Assembly: GCA_947588915.1 (NCBI GenBank)
Contig: CANPZA010000051.1
Location: 1-9,943 of the forward strand
Source of the DNA: an uncultured Clostridia bacterium
GTDB lineage: Bacteria; Bacillota_A; Clostridia; TANB77; CAG-508
DNA: 9,943 nt
Direction of reading: 5' to 3'
In this document: positions 1 to 9,623 of the stretch, one piece after another
Layout of the letters: every line of letters begins with the position of its first letter
Position numbering within the stretch: position 1 is the stretch's first letter
Program-made: the position numbers and the translations under genes
Notes under the pieces: generated by a model
Told to the model about the DNA's origin: nothing
The model's input: only the letters and a program-made list of their open reading frames with translations
The model's database searches: none

Positions 1-63
1 CTACCAAAACCTAAACCTGTATATTTATCAGTATTTTTAAGAAATAGGATTTTTTAAATCCAT

Positions 64-107
64 TTAGATTTTGAGTCCAGTGCGTCTACCAATTCCGCCA
101 CATCGGC
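64..107 (-). tRNA. 5' half of tRNA-Leu(CAA); 3' half not recognisable
   Basis: Read on the minus strand from 107, the sequence is a textbook bacterial tRNA-Leu 5' half: acceptor strand GCCGATG (107-101), TG at positions 8-9, D-stem GCG/CGC around a GGTAGA-containing D-loop, anticodon-stem strand CTGGA (80-76) and loop CTCAAAA (75-69) with anticodon CAA at 73-71. After the loop the match fails. The 3' stem strand reads TCTAA instead of TCCAG (four weak pairs and one C-A mismatch). A 6-bp hairpin GGATTT/AAATCC (61-47) sits where a variable arm would be. No GGTTCRA-type T-arm and no acceptor complement CATCGGC occur in the remaining 60 bases, although a normal tRNA-Leu of about 85 nt would end inside the window. 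It may be an interrupted, intron-containing or decayed gene; the sequence does not decide. Confidence 0.75.
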
Positions 108-118
108 ATATATAAAAT

Positions 119-142
119 ATGTACTAATATATATTAGCACAT
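119..142. repeat. 24-bp near-perfect inverted repeat
   Basis: ATGT-a-CTAATA-TA-TATTAG-c-ACAT is a palindrome with a single mismatched position (123/138). It overlaps the proposed -10 of the tRNA promoter, so it could be an operator or a cruciform. On the minus strand it is followed by an AT-rich ATATTTTATA stretch and might act as a weak terminator for the lysozyme gene, but there is no GC-rich stem or clean U-tract. Confidence 0.4.
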
Positions 143-159
143 ATCTTAAGAATTGTCTA
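131..159 (-). promoter_or_regulatory. Putative promoter of the tRNA-Leu gene
   Basis: TAGACA (159-154, one mismatch to the -35 consensus) is separated by 17 bases from TAATAT (136-131), which is preceded by TG at 139-138, giving an extended -10. The predicted start near 124 lies about 17 bases before the first tRNA base, a normal tRNA leader length. This suggests the tRNA locus is still transcribed despite its odd 3' half. Confidence 0.45.
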
Positions 160-174
160 GAATTTTTACTTAAA

Positions 175-1429
175 TTATCTTAATTTTATTATTTGACCTG
201 GATAGATCAAATTTGGATTACTAATTCCATTTAGATTAACTAAATATCTAACACTTACTCCAAATCTTCTAGCAATACCTGATAAAGTATCTCCACTTTT
301 AACAGTATAAAAATTATTTTGTAAAACTGGATTTAAAGTTTGGCTATCACTTTCAGTAATTCTTAATTTCTCTCCTGGGAAAATCAAATTTGGATTTTGT
401 ATATCATTGATTTCCACAATATGAGTAACACTAACATTATAATACTGTGCAATTTCAGATAAAGTATTTCCTCTTTCCACAGTATATGTTATACTTCCTG
501 CTCCTCTAGTCTCTCCTCCATTTACAGTTGAATTCGTTAAAATTCTAAGCACCTGTCCTGGAAAAATCAAATTTGGATTTTGTATATTATTAATTTGTGC
601 TAATTCTTTTACTGTAGTTCCAAACATCTGAGCAATTTGATATAATGTATCACCACTTTGTACTACATATGTCTGACTTTGTGTATTAAAATTATTAACA
701 CCATTTTCTATACTAGGAATAGTACTTGTATCTGATAAAAATATATTTTCTGTAAATAAATCTCTATCCACATTTCCTCTAATTCCGTGGTAGTTCTCCC
801 CTATCTGTATATTGAATACCTATCCAATTGTTCCAGTTTGTTTCTACATCAATTATATCATCATAATTACCATAATAAGCAAGCCATAACTCATAATTGT
901 CTGATAAACTCCTTCCAAACCTGCTTATACTATTTGATAAATCACTATATATAACAATATCTTTATTTGTTAATCTTTTTACACTTTCTAAAAATACTTC
1001 TGCTATTTGATTCGACTCATCTACACTAACCCCGCCAAAAACCTCATAATCCATAACAAGCTTACAATCTGGATTTTTACCTGAAATTACTGAAGCAAAA
1101 AATCTTGCTTCTTCCTCCGCTTCTTCAGTATTTGTTGCAGTCAAAAAATGATAAAATCCAACCTTTAAATCATTTAATTTTGCATTCTCATAATTTATAT
1201 CAAAATAAGGATCTTTTATATTACTTCCTTGACTTGCTTTAATATAAACTATTTCTACACCACTATTTCTTACTTGTGCATAATCTATGTATCCTTGCCA
1301 ATCACTCACATCAATTCCTTGATATCTTGGATCTGTTATAGGCGTTATTGCATATGACATATTAATATTTACAAAAAATACTAATGATAAAATACTAAAA
1401 AATATAAACATCAATTTAATTTTCTTCAC
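175..1429 (-). CDS. Secreted GH25 lysozyme with three C-terminal LysM repeats, split by a +1 frameshift
   Basis: Predicted peptidoglycan muramidase of 417 aa when read through a +1 shift at 787. Residues 1-27 form a signal peptide (KK, hydrophobic core, SYA cleavage). Residues about 36-223 are the GH25 barrel, with GIDVSDWQG (Asp40), the DYE pair Asp127/Glu129, and the closing strand GIQYTDRG...GNVDRD. Three LysM wall-binding repeats follow at about 254-296, 314-357 and 373-417. In the zero frame the protein stops two codons after Pro214 at TAG. The +1 frame continues precisely with the family's expected G-I-R-G-N-V-D, so both pieces are one gene. The start is GTG at 1429, eight bases after AAGGAGG. 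There is no terminator between it and the upstream 764-aa gene, so it may share that operon. The LysM part could also start at GTG (771), but that would begin inside the catalytic fold. Confidence 0.88.
373..587 (-). repeat. Pair of 32-bp direct repeats encoding the NPNLIFPG motif of LysM 1 and 2
   Basis: Positions 373-404 and 556-587 are identical at 31 of 32 bases and encode the [10 protein letters not shown] end of the first two LysM repeats. The third LysM has a diverged copy (NPNLIYPG). The near-identity at DNA level suggests a recent internal duplication or gene conversion between repeats 1 and 2. Confidence 0.7.
784..787 (-). other. +1 frameshift site CGGA in the lysozyme gene
   Basis: The codons are CTA CCA CGG AAT TAG in the zero frame. 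Skipping the C at 787 gives CCA-GGA-ATT-AGA-GGA-AAT-GTG-GAT, which encodes the conserved end of the GH25 domain and then the LysM repeats. P-site codon CCA (Pro) cannot re-pair well with CAC, so simple P-site slippage is unlikely. An SD-like GGGGAG lies five bases upstream of CCA, but the other two sites have no counterpart. Confidence 0.75.
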
Positions 1430-1434
1430 ATTTT

Positions 1435-1477
1435 AAACCTCCTTCACATATATGTTTATTATATGCAAAAGAGGTTT
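1435..1477 (-). promoter_or_regulatory. Possible promoter and Shine-Dalgarno-sequestering hairpin before the lysozyme
   Basis: AAACCTC (1477-1471) is a perfect 7-bp complement of GAGGTTT (1441-1435), which overlaps the lysozyme's AAGGAGG ribosome binding site. Between them is a perfect -10 hexamer TATAAT (1463-1458) with no convincing -35. A transcript reading through from the upstream gene would contain both arms and could hide the ribosome binding site. A transcript starting near 1451 would lack the 5' arm and be freely translated. The pairing is seen; the regulation is inference. Confidence 0.35.
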
Positions 1478-1488
1478 TTAAGTTCTTA

Positions 1489-3783
1489 TTAAATATCATA
1501 TTCAAAAACATTAATTGTTTTTATCTTAACTTGTGAAAAGTCATCATTTAATTTTTCAAAATCTAAAATTTTAAAAGAAGATTCACTTTTTAATGTCATC
1601 TTTATTCTAGGTATATTGACTAATATTTTAGTTGATAAATCTTGTCCTATAGGAAGTGTTTTATTTTGATTATCATAAAATATACAATTTGTAAAACTAA
1701 TTGCATTATTTCCTTTTTTCAAATTAACTTTGCACAAATTAATATTAGAAGCTCCACTACTTAATATTTCTTTTATCTCTTTTTCCGGATTAATTTCAAA
1801 AACATTAATTTCTTTACTATCTAATAATCTATCATCAAATGCTTTAAATACAGATAAATCTTGTGTACTATTTACCCTTCTTAGCGCAGTTTCTATATTA
1901 TTTATAATTTTCTCTAAAGTTAATTTATATCCTAATTGTCTTGTATTTTTATTAATATCTAATATACTAAATTTATCCTTTGGAATTTCTCTATGCTTTT
2001 TATCATTGATTTTAGATGTCTTAGAAATATCTTGTACAATTGCTCCAAATATATCATATTCTTCATTACCAATTAAAGTTTTCTCCTCAGTTGCTTCTTT
2101 TTTTAGTTGTGCTAAACTATCTTTTATATCATTTGGAGTAGCTTTAATTGTTTTTACTTTGTTTAAAACATCTAAAACATTAGTTGTTGAAATAAATACA
2201 CTATCTGTTTCTTGTTTAGATAATTTCTTTCGTTGTAAAATATCCATTTCCTTTCCAAATTCTTCTATATCTTCTTCGTAATCAAAAAATTTATCAATCT
2301 TCTTTATTACATTTACTTCCTCTTCTTCTCCCTCTGGCAAAGATGATACTTCATCTTTATTTGAATATTTCCAAAATTCAAATATACTTTTTTTATGATT
2401 ATCAATTTCTTCAATAAATAGTGTTGCATTCTTTATTTTCTTTTCCATGTTTTTCTTCTTTAATTTTAAACTATTTATATCCATCATAATGTTTTTCAAT
2501 TTATTTTCTAAAGTATCAAATTCTTTATAAACTTGTAATAAATCTTCTATTGTATAATTTTTCTTTTCATCTTCAGAATCATTTATATTATCATTTTCTT
2601 TTATTATACCAAATTCAAGTTTTGTTAGATCATCATCACTATTTGAAATCTTTGTTTTTTCTTTAAAATTTCTTTTATTTTTTTTACTATATTTGAAATA
2701 GTATTTAAATTTTCCAAAAAAAGTCTTTTTACATTCCAAAAAAGTCGATATTTGCTTTTCTTTTGATAAATAGTCTATCTCCTGTATTGCAACTTCAACT
2801 TTTAAATCATCCAGCTTCCTTTGATTAGTTGAAATTAAATTTTTTGTTTCTTGAATTCTTGTTTTTCCCAACTTAAATTCTTCGTTAATCCACTCAGTAA
2901 TATTTCCATATTCAATCTTTCTATCCTCTATAAAAAATTCAATTTCACCATCTTGTCCTATACTAGTTTTAAAAGTAAAATATTGTGGCATTTCTGTCTG
3001 TAAAATAAACATAGCTTTAATTAATTTATAAAATCTATTTGCCTCTTCTTTATTGTTTAATTGAATTTTATATAAGCTTTTTATTTTCTCATAGACTTCA
3101 GTTTCACCAATTATTTGTATACTTAAATTATCTTCTTTATCATATACTTCATATACTAATGGCCAATTTTTTGTAAAAAGCCATAAATAATTTTCAATAT
3201 CTTCAAATTCTGACTTTGATAAATATTCTTTACTATAACCAACATTTCTAATTGGTACAAATATTTTTTCATCTTTTACTTTTTTTAATTTTCTCTTTAA
3301 TAAATAGAAAAAAGTTGAATAATCAGAATCTTCTGTAGGTACTAACATAAAATATTTTCCTGTATTTTCTGAATAATAAATCTGCCATAAATAATTCCCT
3401 TCAAATTTAACTTTAAATGGAATTTTTTTACTCAAACTTTCTTGTTCTTTTTCAATCTTTTCTATATCACTTATTTGAACTGTTTTTAACATATTTAAAA
3501 AGGTTGTATGCTTAATAATATTTTCTTCTGTTTTACTATCTAAATAGTCTGATAGTGGACTTGATTTTTTATATTTTACTTCTATTTCATCTAAACGATT
3601 AGTTGGTGATAATAATATTTGAATATCTTTTATTTTAATATATCTATATTGTCTATATTGTTTTTCATCATAAAATTTTGGAACTCTAAATTCTAATGGT
3701 TCATTTTTTTTCAAAGATACTGGTATTTTGCTTAAATTTAAACCTAAATATTGTAATTTTTCTTCTATGCTTGATTTAGACAA
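1489..3783 (-). CDS. 764-aa cytoplasmic coiled-coil protein of unknown function
   Basis: I do not recognise a named family. The protein has no signal peptide or membrane helix and is rich in Lys, Glu and Ile. The N-terminal ~300 residues look globular and contain aromatic-rich, conserved-looking stretches (NYLWQIYYSEN, YFMLVPTEDSDYSTFFYLLK). About 305-345 and 415-470 are heptad-like coiled-coil segments flanking a very basic aromatic patch (KFKYYFKYSKKNKR). The C-terminal ~110 residues look like a beta-rich domain. The start is TTG at 3783, seven bases after AAGGAGAG. It lies only 13 bases after the deacetylase stop, with the ribosome binding site touching that stop, so the two are probably translationally coupled. 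Arg is nearly always AGA/AGG; this gene holds the window's only in-frame CGA (2232) and CGT (3597). The context suggests a cell-envelope role, but no function can be assigned. Confidence 0.9.
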   Translation of the reverse strand: MSKSSIEEKLQYLGLNLSKIPVSLKKNEPLEFRVPKFYDEKQYRQYRYIKIKDIQILLSPTNRLDEIEVKYKKSSPLSDYLDSKTEENIIKHTTFLNMLKTVQISDIEKIEKEQESLSKKIPFKVKFEGNYLWQIYYSENTGKYFMLVPTEDSDYSTFFYLLKRKLKKVKDEKIFVPIRNVGYSKEYLSKSEFEDIENYLWLFTKNWPLVYEVYDKEDNLSIQIIGETEVYEKIKSLYKIQLNNKEEANRFYKLIKAMFILQTEMPQYFTFKTSIGQDGEIEFFIEDRKIEYGNITEWINEEFKLGKTRIQETKNLISTNQRKLDDLKVEVAIQEIDYLSKEKQISTFLECKKTFFGKFKYYFKYSKKNKRNFKEKTKISNSDDDLTKLEFGIIKENDNINDSEDEKKNYTIEDLLQVYKEFDTLENKLKNIMMDINSLKLKKKNMEKKIKNATLFIEEIDNHKKSIFEFWKYSNKDEVSSLPEGEEEEVNVIKKIDKFFDYEEDIEEFGKEMDILQRKKLSKQETDSVFISTTNVLDVLNKVKTIKATPNDIKDSLAQLKKEATEEKTLIGNEEYDIFGAIVQDISKTSKINDKKHREIPKDKFSILDINKNTRQLGYKLTLEKIINNIETALRRVNSTQDLSVFKAFDDRLLDSKEINVFEINPEKEIKEILSSGASNINLCKVNLKKGNNAISFTNCIFYDNQNKTLPIGQDLSTKILVNIPRIKMTLKSESSFKILDFEKLNDDFSQVKIKTINVFEYDI

Positions 3784-3796
3784 AATTATCTCTCCT

Positions 3797-4744
3797 TTAT
3801 TTTATAATTTCATAAAAATTTTTAAATTCATATCCATTTTCTTTTAACCATGCAATTATTTGTGGTAGGGCTTCTGCAGTAACTCTTTTAGCCTCTGCAT
3901 CATGCATTAATATAACTACACTATTTTTATTTGTTACTGTTTCCTGAATTCTTTGCATTTCAAATTCTACTGTTGGTTTAGTTGTTTCTGCATCTCCTGA
4001 AAGAGCATTCCAATCAACATTTACAATACCATTTTGTGATAATAATTCTCTTGCCTCACTTTTTATTGTTGCATATTTTCCTCCAGCAAGACCTCCTGGA
4101 AATCTAAATAAGTGAGAATTATATTCTTGAACTCCTATTGCATTTCTTACTGAATTATTACAATTATTATATTCATCTAAAACAGTTTGTGGTGATTGAT
4201 AAATTGATTGATATTGATGACTATAACCATGATTTGCTATATAATGACCTTCATCATAAATTCTTTTTACCATATCTGGCATTGCATCAACTCTAGAACC
4301 TAATACAAAAAAAGTTGCTTTTATATTTTCTTGTTTTAATATATCTAAAATAGTTGGTGTTACAGATGATGGTCCATCATCAAATGTTAAAAATGCTCTT
4401 TTTGTTTCTGAAGAATAAATACTTGAAATATTTTGTCTTCCTTCATCTGTCAGTTGAGGAAGTTTTTCTTTTCTAATTTTTTCTTCTTCTTCCTTTTTTT
4501 GTTTTTCGATTTCAGACTGTTTATACTTTTCATCATTTTCTAATACATCTAATTGAAGTTTATATTGCTCATAAACTTTTGTATTATCTATCATCCTTAA
4601 TGAATTTTTTACTATAAAAATTAATCCTATAAAAACAAGTATCATTAAAATTAATAAAATTACTTTTTTTATATTTAATTTTTCATATATTTGCATATCT
4701 TTTGTTTCATAAAAATTATAATCTTCATCATGTTGTTTAATCAT
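3797..4744 (-). CDS. Membrane-anchored polysaccharide deacetylase (NodB / CE4 family)
   Basis: Predicted metal-dependent N-deacetylase acting outside the membrane, most likely on peptidoglycan GlcNAc as PgdA-type enzymes do. In 315 aa it has a short cytoplasmic N-terminus, one membrane helix (about 28-45), a charged Lys/Glu-rich linker (about 55-95) and a complete CE4 domain from about 115. Visible motifs are TFDDGP (120-125, with catalytic and metal Asp122/123), NHGYSH (171-176, metal ligands His172 and His176), RFPGG (214-218), DWNA (244-247) and LMHD (279-282, His281). All five CE4 motifs are present, so it should be active. The start is ATG at 4744 after a modest AAAGGG site. It is the first gene of a unit followed by the 764-aa protein and the GH25 lysozyme. 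Deacetylation typically changes lysozyme sensitivity, a sensible partner for a muramidase. The substrate is inferred from family and context. Confidence 0.92.
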   Translation of the reverse strand: MIKQHDEDYNFYETKDMQIYEKLNIKKVILLILMILVFIGLIFIVKNSLRMIDNTKVYEQYKLQLDVLENDEKYKQSEIEKQKKEEEEKIRKEKLPQLTDEGRQNISSIYSSETKRAFLTFDDGPSSVTPTILDILKQENIKATFFVLGSRVDAMPDMVKRIYDEGHYIANHGYSHQYQSIYQSPQTVLDEYNNCNNSVRNAIGVQEYNSHLFRFPGGLAGGKYATIKSEARELLSQNGIVNVDWNALSGDAETTKPTVEFEMQRIQETVTNKNSVVILMHDAEAKRVTAEALPQIIAWLKENGYEFKNFYEIIK

Positions 4745-4773
4745 TTTTTACATCCCTTTTTTCGTTTTTCTCT

Positions 4774-4779
4774 ATTATA
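4774..4779 (-). promoter_or_regulatory. Putative -10 element for the deacetylase operon
   Basis: A perfect TATAAT (4779-4774) lies about 30 bases upstream of the ATG at 4744 and downstream of the terminator that ends the metG unit. No good -35 is found 16-18 bases upstream, so the assignment is tentative. Confidence 0.4.
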
Positions 4780-4811
4780 TACCATTTTTCGATTTTTTAG
4801 TAGTATATTTA

Positions 4812-4858
4812 ACAAAAAAATAAAAAATTAAGGCAGAAAACTTTTAAAATTTTCCACC
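4812..4858 (-). terminator. Intrinsic terminator ending the metG unit
   Basis: GGTGGAAAA (4858-4850) pairs with TTTTCTGCC (4840-4832) over 9 bp including two G-T wobbles, around a 9-base loop. It is followed by a long T-rich run (TTAATTTTTTATTTTTTTG). It lies 24 bases after the stop of the 67-aa gene and separates that unit from the deacetylase operon. Confidence 0.75.
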
Positions 4859-4881
4859 CTAACTATTAATAATTTAATCAT

Positions 4882-5085
4882 TTATCTATATCTTTGAATT
4901 TGTGTAGTTTTTACATCATTAGAGTTAATTTCACTTATCATATTTCTTATATAAAATGTATAAAATATAACTGCTATAAAAAATATTGCAACTATTATCA
5001 AAACTCTAAAAATAATATCCCCTAATGTTGTCTTTGCTTTGTGTTTACCCTTTTTGTTTTTTTTGTTTTCTTTTGTTGTTCCCAT
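4882..5085 (-). CDS. 67-aa lysine-rich single-pass membrane protein
   Basis: A small protein I do not recognise. Residues 1-20 are extremely basic (KENKKNKKGKHKAK). One hydrophobic helix spans about 23-44, and a polar tail of about 22 residues (ISEINSNDVK...) follows. By the positive-inside rule the N-terminus should be cytoplasmic and the tail outside. The start is ATG at 5085 with a very strong AAAGGAGGA site six bases upstream. It lies 22 bases after metG and before a shared terminator, so it is co-transcribed with metG. The strong ribosome binding site and clean operon position argue it is a real gene. No function can be given. Confidence 0.75.
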   Translation of the reverse strand: MGTTKENKKNKKGKHKAKTTLGDIIFRVLIIVAIFFIAVIFYTFYIRNMISEINSNDVKTTQIQRYR

Positions 5086-5107
5086 AAATAATCCTCCTTT
5101 TATTATA

Positions 5108-6681
<1,574 letters not shown>

Positions 6682-6698
6682 AAAACCATCTCCTTTTC

Positions 6699-6725
6699 GG
6701 GATTAGGGGATGTTCCTTAAATCCC
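6699..6725 (-). promoter_or_regulatory. metG 5' leader with two mutually exclusive stems
   Basis: In the leader RNA, GGGAUU (6725-6720) can pair either with AAUCCC (6704-6699), six bases before the AGGAGA ribosome binding site, or its GGGAU part with AUCCC (6711-6707). The two pairings compete for the same 5' strand. No T-box or SAM-riboswitch signature is visible in the 65-base leader. The pairing is seen; any control of metG is speculation. Confidence 0.3.
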
Positions 6726-6752
6726 TTTTTATTTTTACCAATTTATAGAAAT

Positions 6753-6781
6753 ATATTACCACAAATAACTAAAAATAGCAA
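6753..6781 (-). promoter_or_regulatory. Putative metG promoter
   Basis: TAATAT (6758-6753) has TG one base upstream (extended -10, same form as the tRNA-Leu promoter) and a TTGCTA -35-like hexamer (6781-6776) at 17 bases. The -35 overlaps the terminator hairpin of the upstream ATPase gene. The predicted start is near 6746, giving a leader of about 65 bases. Confidence 0.4.
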
Positions 6782-6799
6782 CTAATATAGTTGCCATTT
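6771..6799 (-). terminator. Intrinsic terminator of the ATPase gene
   Basis: A perfect 7-bp stem GCAACTA/TAGTTGC (6794-6788 and 6784-6778) with a 3-base loop is flanked by an A-run and followed by TATTTTTAG. It begins about 13 bases after the ATPase stop. The A/T tracts on both sides would let it work in both orientations. Confidence 0.8.
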
Positions 6800-6806
6800 T
6801 TACCTG

Positions 6807-9530
6807 TTATTCATCTTTTGTAGTATTTAATTTTAATAACTTAAATATTTCTACAATAACTATAGGTGCAAGTATTAAAATTACTAATTCAATAATATTA
6901 TCAATTGGAAGTACTGGTATACTAAATATAGTTCTCAATAATGGTATAGCTAGTATTACAATCATTAATAATGCTGAAGCTATTATTGCTAAAATTAATT
7001 TACTATTATTAAATACTTTTGTTTTAAACAATGACTTTTTATTATCTCTTACATTAAATACATGAACTAACTCTGATAATGCAAGTGTTGTAAATGCCAT
7101 TGTTTGCCCTACTTCTATTTTAGACTGTTCTAAAGTTAATCCATTTATTGGTGTATTTGTAGATGCCAATCCAATCATAAATGCTATAAGAGTAAGTAAT
7201 CCTATCATACATCCTTGATATACTAATCTCCAGACCATTCCTTTTGTAAAAACTCCTTTACTAGGTTTTACAGGTTTCCTATTCATAATGTCTGAATTTG
7301 CAGGATCAAATGCTAATGCTAGTGCTGGAAGTGAATCTGTTACTAAATTTATCCATAAAATATGAATTGGTAGTAATATTTCTAAATGGCTAATATCTGA
7401 TATTCCAAACCATTTTGCAAACAAAGGAGTACAAAGTGTTGCAAATAGAAGTACAAATATTTCTCCAATATTACTAGATAATAAAAATTGTATTACTTTT
7501 AATATATTATCATATATTCTTCTTCCTTCTTCTACTGCTGAAACAATAGTTGCAAAGTTATCATCTGTTAAAATTACATCTGCTGCTTCTTTTGCTACAT
7601 CAGTTCCTACAATTCCCATTGCACATCCTATATCAGATGTTTTTAAAGCAGGGCTATCATTTACTCCATCACCTGTCATGGCTACGATTTCTCCATTTTT
7701 TTGCCATGCTTTTACTATTCTTACTTTGTGTTCTGGTGATACTCTAGCATATACAGAATATTGTCTAATATTTTTTTCTAACTCTTCATCTGACATTTTC
7801 TCTAACTCTATACCTGTTATAGCTTCATTTTCATTTTCTAATATTCCTAATTTTTTAGCTATTGCAGTTGCAGTTATTTTGTGATCTCCTGTAATCATAA
7901 CTGTTTTTATTCCTGCTGTTTTACATTTTTCTACTGCTTTTTTAGCCTCTTCTCTTGGTGGATCAATCATCCCTACCATGCCTATAAATGTTAAATCATT
8001 TTCAATATTTTTCATTTGTTCATCTGTTGGTTTAGTATCTAATTCTTTATATCCACAAGCTAAAACTCTTAAAGCTTCTTTTGCCATATTTTCATTATGT
8101 TCTTTTATAATCTTTGTATAATTTTCTATATCATTTTTTATTTCTTGGTTTAATAAATAAGAAGAACATATTTTTAATAATTCATCGACACCACCTTTTG
8201 TATACACGATATACTTACCATTTACTTCATTAACAGTAGTCATTAATTTTCTATTTGAGTCAAATGGTACCTCATTTATTCTTGGGGTTCTATCATATAT
8301 TGATGGATCAAAATCTAGTTTAAATGCCATATCTACTAATGCTGTTTCTGTTGGATCACCAGTTAATGTTCCATCATTTGATATCTTTGTATCATTACAT
8401 AGCATATTGGCATATATTAATTTATTTAAATCTTCATTTACTTCTTTTATGTTTTCTACATTTTCTGTTTTATTGTTTATAAATATCTTTTCTACTGTCA
8501 TTTTATTTTGTGTTAAAGTTCCTGTTTTGTCTGAACAAATTACTGTACTACTTCCTAATGTTTCAACTGCTGGTAACCTCTTTACAATTGCATTTTTCTT
8601 AACCATTTTTTGTACACCAATTGCTAAAACAATTGTAGATACTGCAACTAATCCCTCAGGAATAGCGGCAACTGCTAGGCTCACTGCTGTCATAAACATA
8701 TTAATTGGTTCTTTTCCTTGAAGTAATCCTATAATAAAAATTATTATGCAAATTACTATTGCAACTATTCCTAATGTTTTTCCCAATTTATTTAATTTTT
8801 GTTGAAGTGGTGTTTCTTGTTTTTCTGTATTATTTATCATTCCTGCAATTTTCCCAACTTCTGTTGTCATACCAGTTTCTACAACAATTCCTTTTCCTCT
8901 TCCATATGTCACTAAACTAGAAGAAAATAACATATTTATTCTATCACCTATTCCAATATCTTCTTGTCTGATTTTTTCTATGCTTTTTTCTACTGGAAGT
9001 GATTCTCCTGTTAAAGATGCCTCTTGTGATTTTAAATTTATAGCTTCGATAATTCTTAAATCTGCTGGAATATAATCTCCTGTATCTAGTACCACAATAT
9101 CTCCTGGTACAAGTTCTTTTGCAGCGACTACAGTTACTTCTCCATTTCTAATTACTTTTGATGCATGGTCTGTTAACCTTTGAAGTGCTTCTAATGATTT
9201 CTCTGCTTTTGATTCTTGTGTTACTCCAATTATAGCATTTACAATAACTACTATTAAAATAATAATTGTATCTGTTATTCCTTCACCATTTGCCATTCCA
9301 ACTATTCCAGATACAATAGCTGCAATTATTAATATTATAATAGAAAAATCCTTAAATTGATCTATAAATCTTTGTAGTAATGTTTTCTTTTTGGCAGCTT
9401 CTAACTGGTTAAATCCATACTTTTCTCTTCTTTTAGCAATTTCTTCTTGATTCAATCCATTTTCTGTATCAGTTTTTAAAATTTGTGATACCTCTTCAAT
9501 TTCTTTATCATACCATTTTACATCTTCCAA
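6807..9530 (-). CDS. P-type ATPase, SERCA-like (P2A), probable Mn2+/Ca2+ exporter
   Basis: Full-length 907-aa cation-transporting ATPase of the inner membrane. N-terminal cation-ATPase segment 1-60; M1-M2 about 60-105; actuator domain with TGES (174-177); M3-M4 about 253-305 with PEGL (291-294); phosphorylation Asp334 in DKTGT; nucleotide-binding KGG (445-447); GDGVND (620-625); then six helices. Ion-site residues of the SERCA type are visible: Glu292, Asn687 and Glu690 in M5 (SSNIGEI), Asn728, Thr731 and Asp732 in M6 (NLVTDS), and a Glu in M8 (about 820). Such pumps move Ca2+ and often Mn2+ out of the cell. The Mn2+-type riboswitch directly upstream argues that Mn2+ is the physiological cargo. 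The start is TTG at 9530; an in-frame TGA lies three codons upstream, and AAAGGG is nine bases before. The gene has no CGG codon and no frameshift. Confidence 0.93.
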   Translation of the reverse strand: MEDVKWYDKEIEEVSQILKTDTENGLNQEEIAKRREKYGFNQLEAAKKKTLLQRFIDQFKDFSIIILIIAAIVSGIVGMANGEGITDTIIILIVVIVNAIIGVTQESKAEKSLEALQRLTDHASKVIRNGEVTVVAAKELVPGDIVVLDTGDYIPADLRIIEAINLKSQEASLTGESLPVEKSIEKIRQEDIGIGDRINMLFSSSLVTYGRGKGIVVETGMTTEVGKIAGMINNTEKQETPLQQKLNKLGKTLGIVAIVICIIIFIIGLLQGKEPINMFMTAVSLAVAAIPEGLVAVSTIVLAIGVQKMVKKNAIVKRLPAVETLGSSTVICSDKTGTLTQNKMTVEKIFINNKTENVENIKEVNEDLNKLIYANMLCNDTKISNDGTLTGDPTETALVDMAFKLDFDPSIYDRTPRINEVPFDSNRKLMTTVNEVNGKYIVYTKGGVDELLKICSSYLLNQEIKNDIENYTKIIKEHNENMAKEALRVLACGYKELDTKPTDEQMKNIENDLTFIGMVGMIDPPREEAKKAVEKCKTAGIKTVMITGDHKITATAIAKKLGILENENEAITGIELEKMSDEELEKNIRQYSVYARVSPEHKVRIVKAWQKNGEIVAMTGDGVNDSPALKTSDIGCAMGIVGTDVAKEAADVILTDDNFATIVSAVEEGRRIYDNILKVIQFLLSSNIGEIFVLLFATLCTPLFAKWFGISDISHLEILLPIHILWINLVTDSLPALALAFDPANSDIMNRKPVKPSKGVFTKGMVWRLVYQGCMIGLLTLIAFMIGLASTNTPINGLTLEQSKIEVGQTMAFTTLALSELVHVFNVRDNKKSLFKTKVFNNSKLILAIIASALLMIVILAIPLLRTIFSIPVLPIDNIIELVILILAPIVIVEIFKLLKLNTTKDE

Positions 9531-9623
9531 ATATCTTCACCCTTTCTTTAGTTTTATTTTTACAAAAAAAATACATTATAATTATATATAATAATATTAT
9601 TATAAAACTATGATTTAGAATAT

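Noticed and set aside
1..71. Confident call of a group I intron in the tRNA-Leu gene
   Set aside because: Only a P1-like helix is visible; no P3-P8 core or 3' exon lies inside the window, so it is kept as a hypothesis and not listed as a feature.
784..787. prfB-like frameshift driven by P-site slippage with an internal Shine-Dalgarno
   Set aside because: The GGGGAG upstream of this site has no equivalent at the two metG sites, and none of the three P-site tRNAs can re-pair well in the +1 frame.
1730..2281. Plus-strand open frame of 183 codons, and the other plus-strand frames at 5475-5693, 6477-6665, 7550-7884 and 8407-8721
   Set aside because: Each lies opposite a well-supported minus-strand gene, lacks a ribosome binding site of the kind used here, and encodes low-complexity Leu/Phe/Ser-rich sequence typical of the antisense of AT-rich genes.
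6682..6770. T-box or SAM riboswitch before metG
   Set aside because: The leader is only about 65 bases and has neither the T-box bulge and specifier stem nor a second terminator, nor SAM aptamer motifs.
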